Assembly: GCA_036939355.1 (NCBI GenBank)
Contig: JALLAP010001320.1
Location: forward strand, 1 to 11,556
Source of the DNA: Thalassiosira profunda
Lineage: Eukaryota > Bacillariophyta > Thalassiosirophyceae > Thalassiosirales > Thalassiosiraceae
Length of the DNA stretch: 11,556 nt
Direction: 5' to 3'
Below the pieces are notes generated by a model, which saw only the letters and a list, made by a program, of their open reading frames with translations, was not told the origin of the DNA and searched no databases. Within the stretch, counting starts at the first letter, position 1, and every line of letters starts with the position of its first letter. The position numbers were made by a program, and so were the translations under genes. Positions 7,032 to 11,556 of the stretch are shown here, in pieces.

Positions 7032-7537
7032 CTTTTGCACTGATAAATATCTCGCGTGCCCCCTGGCCAGTTGCTTGGGTATGCACACGATGGATGGAGC
7101 GAACGAGCCCAATGCCGCAATGAAGGCGCGAAGGAGGCAGCACTTATTATCGCGCGCGCCTTCATTGGATACGTGACTCTGCCCCACGCCGCCTACGCAG
7201 GGTGATGCCTGCAAGATATGACTGCCCGCTCAGCCTGTCGGTCACTGCAATTGCAATTGCAATTGCTGGAGCGCAGAGACGGCGTGGGCGGAGTCGGAGG
7301 CGCGCGGGCAGAAAGATCGAGGAGGCGGACCTAGCCGCAGTATACTGATTCCAACGTAGAATTGGCTATCTAAATGAGGACCCGGCAAATTTTCTCCACC
7401 TACAATACCACCAAGCAAGGCACCCAAAGAGCAAAGATCCGCCGACTTGAACTGGTCTGCTATCCATTCCTCCACGCCGCGTCGAGGGAACAAACCTCTG
7501 AGTCCTGCCACGGGTCCATAAAAATCGAACGACCACA
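7032..7537. promoter_or_regulatory. Divergent region between Nudix and kinase genes
   Basis: About 506 nt between head-to-head genes. The part 7032-7214 is an open, ATG-less upstream extension of the Nudix frame. A short GCAATT repeat lies at 7247-7266. CATAAAAAT at 7517-7525 is AT-rich but only 12 nt from the kinase ATG, too close for a TATA box. Nothing else recognisable is seen. Confidence 0.5.
7247..7266. repeat. Short tandem GCAATT repeat
   Basis: GCAATTGCAATTGCAATTGC: three overlapping copies of the palindrome GCAATTGC in the divergent Nudix/kinase region. It could be a regulatory cluster or a microsatellite. Confidence 0.8.
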
Positions 7538-7567
7538 ATGGAGCCCGCGGAGGGGACAGCGAAGGCA

Positions 7568-7712
7568 GGCGGCGCCGGCATGAACCGAGAGCAGATGAAG
7601 AAGATGAGCGAGGCCGACAAGGAGATGGAGCTGCGGGCCNGGCGGCGCCGGCATGAACCGAGAGCAGATGAAGAAGATGAGCGAGGCCGACAAGGAGATG
7701 GAGCTGCGAGCC
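7568..7712. repeat. 72-nt direct duplication flanking a single N: probable unmerged contig overlap
   Basis: 7568-7639 and 7641-7712 are the same 72 nt with one mismatch (G7636 versus A7709), separated only by N at 7640. The duplication begins GGCGGCGCCGGCATG and covers the first codons of the kinase. The 73-nt period breaks the frame; collapsing the two copies joins the ATG at 7538 in frame with the rest of exon 1. Confidence 0.9.
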
Positions 7713-9491
7713 AACCGCGCCAAGGCCCTCCTCGCGGAGCGGCACATTGGGTTGAGGACGAATCAGGTGCGTGCAAATGATTTTTGGCTGTGTTATTGCA
7801 TGCGGCTTGCATTGCAACAAAGTGCTCACATCACATGCACCGACTTGCAAATATCACGTGCATGCTCCCTTTCCACTGCAAATGTTCCCTTCCTCTACGC
7901 ACGACACCCTAGGCCGCCCGCCACCAGAGGAAGATGCACCTGGAAACCCAAATGACCAAGGCCGGCCTCTCCAACGAGGAGAAGAAGGCCCGGCGGAAGG
8001 AGCTTGAGAAGGAGGAAACGCGCGTCCAAAAAGAGAGCCGCCGCAACGTCTCCACGGCCGACTTCGAGTCCCTCACCGTGATCGGACGGGGGGCCTTCGG
8101 GGAGGTCCGCCTGGTGCGGCGCAAGCCGGGGAATTCGCGCGGAGAAACGGGGGTGTACGCGCTCAAGTCGATGAAGAAGGAGATGATGGTGATGAAGAAT
8201 CAGGTGGGACACGTCCGCGCCGAGCGTGACGCCCTCGCGGCGGCGGACGACGAGAACCGCTGGCTGACGCTCCTGCATTACAGCTTCCACGACGAGCAGA
8301 ATCTGTACATGGTGATGGAGTTCCTCCCCGGCGGGGATTTGATGAGCCTGCTGATGAAGGAGGATACCTTCAGCGAGGAGGCCACGCGGTTCTTCATGGC
8401 GGAGGCCGCCCATGCGATCAGCTGCGTCCACGCGTTGGGCTACATCCACCGCGACATCAAACCCGACAATATGCTGCTTGATGCGAGGGGACATCTGCGT
8501 TTGACCGATCTGGGCCTTTGCAAGAAGGTGGGAGACGTCAGCCCGGGCGACCATCCTGAGGTGGTCCTGGAAATGCTCAAGCAAAAGCAGATTGCCACGG
8601 GAGGGGCGGCGATGGCCATCCCGGAGGGAGAGGAGATGGCCGACGCGGCGTCCCACCTTCGCGACATGTCCATTGACGAACAGGGAGGTGGCACCTCGAC
8701 CATTCGCACTGGGGGAGAGGCCCCAGAGAAGCTGCGCACTGGCAAGGCGCGCAGGGAGAATGCCTATTCAACGGTGGGTACTCCGGATTATATTGCGCCG
8801 GAGGTCCTCGCGGCGCAGAACGGTGCTTCTGGATACTCCTACACGTGCGCGGTGGATTGGTGGAGTTTGGGTGTGATCATGTATGAGTGTCTTGTTGGGT
8901 ACACGCCCTTCTACGCCGACGATCCGGTGACGACCTGCAGGAAGATCCTGAAATGGCGCCAGACGCTCGAGATTCCGGGAGAGGTTCGAGCGAAGCTTTC
9001 CACAGAGTGCATCGACTTTCTCTCGTGCTTGCTGGCCGGGCCGGAATCTCGCATTGGCAGCCGTGCCGATGGTGGCCCGGAGTTTGAGAATGGATTCGCT
9101 CAGGTGGTGCGGCACCCTTGGTTCGACGGCTTTGACTGGGACAATCTGAACCAAATGGAGGGACCTCTCCTGCCCACGGGGGCGAAGGACTTTCCTCGCG
9201 TGCTCGAATACCTCAAGACGTGCCCCAAAACCGATCCCAACTTCAAGCAGCTCATCGCGTTTGCGACGCAGAACTTTGACACGTTTGAGGATACGGGAAG
9301 CACGCTTGACGACGAGGGAGGAAGGAGGCGCGTCGATCGGAACAACCTCGACCAGTGAGTTGAATTGAATTGTATTGTTTTGTACTGCAGCATACAGAGT
9401 GCTCACCAATTTGCTTGTATGTTGCAGGTTCTATGACTATCACTACCGCCGCACTCGCAAGCCCAAAGTGCCGCTGCCTGACTTTGACTGA
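7653..9491 (+). CDS. NDR/LATS-family AGC Ser/Thr kinase, three exons
   Basis: Exons 7653-7766, 7928-9354 and 9428-9491 give 534 residues; both introns are GT-AG. If the assembly duplication at 7568-7712 is collapsed, the start is probably the ATG at 7538 (context ccacaATGG), adding 14 residues. The basic helical N-terminus (1-83) corresponds to the MOB-binding region of NDR kinases. Kinase motifs: GRGAFGEV (91-98), catalytic Lys K118, [16 protein letters not shown] with D214, DLG (232-234, replacing DFG), an NDR-type activation-segment insert of about 85 residues, then S319 in [14 protein letters not shown], equivalent to NDR1 Ser281. The C-terminal hydrophobic motif reads FYDYHY (515-520), with His519 where NDR/LATS carry the phospho-Thr. 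Family members act with MOB proteins below Hippo-like kinases in cell shape, division and growth control. It should be active by its catalytic residues; its hydrophobic-motif regulation looks changed. Confidence 0.92.
7767..7927 (+). other. Intron 1 of NDR/LATS kinase (161 nt, phase 0)
   Basis: The donor CAG|GTGCGT follows codons for T-N-Q. The acceptor CCACCAG is followed by AGG AAG ATG, giving R-K-M-H-L-E, which continues the conserved N-terminal helix. The intron is less GC-rich than the exons and has in-frame stops if read through. Confidence 0.85.
9355..9427 (+). other. Intron 2 of NDR/LATS kinase (73 nt, phase 2)
   Basis: Donor CCA|GTGAGT; acceptor TTGCAG|GTTC. Splicing joins N-L-D-Q to FYDYHY and restores the C-terminal hydrophobic motif region. 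Without splicing the frame stops at the TGA in the donor site, losing that motif. Confidence 0.9.
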
Positions 9492-9625
9492 GATGCCACT
9501 TGTTTGGGCTGTTGGAGAACTGTTGGGACTGCACTCTTGACTTGTCATGCTTCATTTCAGTCGGGTGTGTTGGCAATGCTAGGAATCATCACAACTACTT
9601 AGAGCAACCTTTCTGCACATCCAGT
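9492..9625. other. Short convergent 3' intergenic region
   Basis: These 134 nt separate the kinase TGA and the lipase TAG, which face each other. The sequence is relatively AT-rich. No canonical polyadenylation hexamer is visible. Confidence 0.6.
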
Positions 9626-10447
9626 CTAGATGCCACGCTTCAGACCTTCTCTCCAAAACTGGATGGCTCTCTCATGGCTAAGCATCATGTTCAAGCCATT
9701 TGAGAGTATGTCAAAACTCCACGGCAGTTTCAAAGAATGGCGGTATCGATGTAGGTGGAAGGGTTGAAACAAACCTGCGAATGCACCGTCATTATACCAG
9801 CCGGCGTGATCCGAGTGTCCAAACGATGGCCCTGTTACGAAGGGTATCCACGTTGTTTGCAGCAGTATTCTTCGAAGATGCTGGGCATTCGCTGGCCTTT
9901 GTATCCGTGGCGACGGCATCCAATGGTTTCTATTCCATTCTGACGTTATCACATTGATCCTGGGCATTGCTCTGTGTAGGTGACTGTTGGCATATTCTTT
10001 TCCTTCTGATGAGATATCGGACAATAGCCCGTCCACAAAGTGCTCTACCACTTCGTATCGACCTATTTGCCCTGTCTCATATCGATTGCGAGAGTTGTGG
10101 GCAAGTTCGACCGCTCGATCGATCGGTATATCAAGTAGTGACGTGACGAGGGCAAGGCATCCGGCGGAGAAGCAATGATATGAATCGATGGTAGCAGCAG
10201 ATGTGTTGTGCAAAGCGTTCAGACGTCCCAGCGTGTAGAAGAATCCTGAGAAGCCCGCGCCGGGAATATAAACGCCCACGGCATCTCCATGAGTGTGATG
10301 GACGGAGACGGGATTGCCGAGAGGGTCCAGGAACATGCAAAGAAAGTTGAGTACTACGGAAGCAGTCAGCGCAACGACAGCAACGAGGGACGCCGCCAAT
10401 AGCAGACGCAGCCACCACCGCCTCCTTTGGCAGTGGTCTCGGCTCAT
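9626..10447 (-). CDS. Patatin-like phospholipase/acyl hydrolase with N-terminal membrane anchor (273 aa)
   Basis: Start chosen at the ATG 10447-10445; the frame runs on to 10483 only through a GTG, unlikely in a eukaryote. After a basic Arg-rich start comes a hydrophobic segment (about 12-40) that looks like a signal anchor. The patatin elements follow in order: oxyanion-hole loop GAGFSGFFYTLG (63-74), nucleophile elbow CFSAGC with Ser94 (consensus G-x-S-x-G), and the Asp-Gly dyad in WYNDGAF (Asp220). TWIPFVTG before the dyad matches the family's usual I-P segment. Patatin-domain enzymes release fatty acids from phospholipids or neutral lipids; with this anchor the active site would face one side of a membrane, probably of the secretory pathway. 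At 273 residues it is little more than the core domain. The elbow's first Gly is replaced by Cys-Phe, so activity is likely but untested. Confidence 0.85.
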   Translation of the reverse strand: MSRDHCQRRRWWLRLLLAASLVAVVALTASVVLNFLCMFLDPLGNPVSVHHTHGDAVGVYIPGAGFSGFFYTLGRLNALHNTSAATIDSYHCFSAGCLALVTSLLDIPIDRAVELAHNSRNRYETGQIGRYEVVEHFVDGLLSDISSEGKEYANSHLHRAMPRINVITSEWNRNHWMPSPRIQRPANAQHLRRILLQTTWIPFVTGPSFGHSDHAGWYNDGAFAGLFQPFHLHRYRHSLKLPWSFDILSNGLNMMLSHERAIQFWREGLKRGI

Positions 10448-10518
10448 CGCTGGGCTGTTGGCCGTCAATAGAGCATGTTCCACGGCACCTACGACGGCGC
10501 GTCAAGTTGTGGGAGCGC

Positions 10519-10557
10519 GAGGAGGGAGGAGGAGGAGGAGCGAGAGGGAGAGGAAGA
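10519..10557. repeat. Purine-rich GGA tract
   Basis: A run of G and A broken only by C10541, built mainly of GGA units, in the divergent promoter region. Seen directly; a GAGA-type regulatory role is only a possibility. Confidence 0.8.
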
Positions 10558-10561
10558 CTGT

Positions 10562-10607
10562 GTCACGAGTCCGAGTGTCACGAGTCACGAGTTGTTTACA
10601 TAACAAC
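10562..10607. repeat. GTCACGAGT direct repeats plus 6-bp-arm inverted repeat
   Basis: GTCACGAGT occurs at 10562-10570, 10577-10585 and 10584-10592, the last two overlapping by two bases. An exact inverted repeat with arms GTTGTT/AACAAC and a 5-nt spacer follows at 10591-10607. It is placed like a binding-site cluster between two divergent genes. Confidence 0.8.
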
Positions 10608-10805
10608 TTAAGTAGTACGGTTCGAGGTAGGTAGGAGGACCATTTCCGATTTCCGTGCTTGCTGCTTTGCCCGCTCCGCCCAGCCGCCCAGGTCCTCCCC
10701 CGCAGCCATCAAGTCGACGACTCTGCTGATCCGCCCCCCTTTGCCCGGCTTCTGTCCCTCGCTCCTGTCGTGGCTCCTGACTGCCGCATCACGCTCATCT
10801 AACCG

Positions 10806-11556
10806 ATGTATTGCGGAGACGAAACAGGCGCCTTCATAGGGGACGTGGGGAGCCACACCTCCCGCTTCGGCTACGGCGGCGAGGATTGCCCCAAGGTCGT
10901 CGTCCCGAGCGCCGCCTATTTGCATTATGGCGATGGCGAGAAACCAACAAATAATAATCAAGGAAATGGGAGACAGGGAAAATACTCGGCGCCGGTGTCC
11001 CTGATGCGGGCGCCACCCGACGATTGCTTCTCGGAGGACGGGGAGGAGGTGGGCTTTGTGCCCATCTACCAGAGCCTGAACGCCAACAACCAAAAGAACC
11101 TCTCCACTGGATGCGCTGACGATGGGTTGATTCAGGACATCGATGCGTGGACGGCGTTGTGGGAGTACTCGTATCAATCGCTGTGCGTGCGGGGGAAGGG
11201 GAAGCACATCATGGGTCACAAATACCAGGCGGAGCCCGAGTTGCAGCCCGAGGGCGCGGCGCCGTCCTCTCGATCCGAAACTATATCCTCGCAACCCAGT
11301 GTCGATGGGCCAATCGATCATCCGCTGTTGGCAGTGGACTCGACTGGCAGGAACATTCCTGCCAAAGATCAGGAACAACAGAGGGCGGCCATGCTGGAGG
11401 CAATGTTCGAGTCTCTCTCTGCGCCCGCCGCATATCTTGCCCCCTCCCCAATGCTCTCCTCCTTCGCCTATGGCAGACAAACCGCGTTGGTGGTGGATGT
11501 AGGCCACACGGGAAGCAGGGTGACCCCCCTGGTGGACGGGTACTGCCTGAGCAGCG
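10806..11556 (+). CDS. ARP4: Actin-related protein 4 (Arp4/BAF53-like), N-terminal part; 3' end beyond window
   Basis: The ATG follows directly after an in-frame TAA (10800-10802) and the frame stays open for 250 codons to the right edge. Residues 1-36 (MYCGDETGAFIGDVGSHTSR, then FGYGGEDCPK) match the Arp4/ACTL6A N-terminus: Y-G-GDE-GA, first phosphate loop D-x-GS, AGY-GEDCPK. DHPLLAVDSTGRNIPAKDQE (171-190) corresponds to the actin HP-L-TE-P-N segment, and LVVDVGHTGSRVTPLVDGY (228-246) to the second phosphate loop. Two low-complexity inserts (about 45-62 and 141-170) are longer than in animal homologs. Arp4 is a nuclear subunit of INO80/SWR1, SWI/SNF and NuA4-type chromatin complexes and usually binds ATP without polymerising. 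No intron is seen in this part. Confidence 0.92.
   Translation, partial: MYCGDETGAFIGDVGSHTSRFGYGGEDCPKVVVPSAAYLHYGDGEKPTNNNQGNGRQGKYSAPVSLMRAPPDDCFSEDGEEVGFVPIYQSLNANNQKNLSTGCADDGLIQDIDAWTALWEYSYQSLCVRGKGKHIMGHKYQAEPELQPEGAAPSSRSETISSQPSVDGPIDHPLLAVDSTGRNIPAKDQEQQRAAMLEAMFESLSAPAAYLAPSPMLSSFAYGRQTALVVDVGHTGSRVTPLVDGYCLSS

Larger units (their letters stand above)
10448..10805. promoter_or_regulatory. Divergent region between patatin-like and Arp4 genes
   Basis: 358 nt between head-to-head ATGs. It contains a purine tract (10519-10557, one C), three copies of GTCACGAGT (10562, 10577, 10584) and an inverted repeat GTTGTT-tacat-AACAAC (10591-10607) followed by ACTTAAGT (10606-10613). The crowding suggests a promoter core, probably bidirectional. 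A TAA at 10800-10802 closes the Arp4 frame just upstream of its ATG. Confidence 0.55.

Noticed and set aside
7517..7525. CATAAAAAT as a TATA box for the kinase
   Set aside because: It lies about 12 nt upstream of the likely start codon, too close to place a transcription start.
7538..7780. Kinase as a frameshifted pseudogene
   Set aside because: The only frame break is caused by the duplication around N7640, better explained as an assembly error; all catalytic residues and splice sites are intact.
7934..9358. Kinase starting at the ATG 7934 and ending at the TGA at 9356-9358
   Set aside because: This ignores two clear GT-AG introns. It would lose the N-terminal MOB-binding helices and the C-terminal hydrophobic motif, both of which are encoded nearby.
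10448..10483. Twelve extra N-terminal codons of the patatin-like protein
   Set aside because: They require a GTG start at 10483; the first ATG is at 10447, and the membrane anchor is intact from there.

Overview
The window is nuclear DNA of a GC-rich, gene-dense, intron-poor unicellular eukaryote (a protist or microalga; the lineage cannot be fixed from the sequence). Three things support this: an actin-related protein of the Arp4/BAF53 type, an NDR/LATS-family kinase split by two GT-AG introns (161 and 73 nt), and long acidic or RG-rich low-complexity coding regions. No bacterial, viral, tRNA, rRNA or CRISPR feature was seen.

Six genes alternate strictly in strand: (1) minus, 1-3333, an 1111-codon frame open through the left edge; (2) plus, 3718-6201, an 827-residue protein with a RING-like zinc knuckle and a predicted seven-bladed propeller; (3) minus, 6333-7031, a Nudix hydrolase; (4) plus, 7653-9491 (true start probably 7538), an NDR/LATS kinase; (5) minus, 9626-10447, a membrane-anchored patatin-like lipase; (6) plus, 10806 to beyond the right edge, Arp4. 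This gives three head-to-head intergenic regions (384, about 506 and 358 nt) that probably act as shared promoters, and two short tail-to-tail gaps (131 and 134 nt).

The most unusual part is the left half. Genes 1 and 2 are divergently transcribed paralogs. They share a block ending in a CPTC zinc knuckle (24 of 29 residues identical in its core), and each carries five copies of a short motif close to S-M-P-S-L-E set in acidic serine-rich sequence. They differ in their extra parts. Gene 1 has a 494-residue RG-rich, repeat-bearing N-terminal extension and a ubiquitin-interacting-motif match. Gene 2 has three RNA polymerase II CTD-like heptads, a half RING and the propeller. A role for the pair in ubiquitin- or transcription-linked regulation is inference only.

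The right half holds mostly conserved genes with local oddities. The kinase has DLG for DFG and His at the usual phospho-Thr of the hydrophobic motif. A 72-nt duplication around a single N at 7640 inside its first exon looks like an unmerged contig overlap. The Nudix box and the patatin nucleophile elbow each carry a non-consensus residue.
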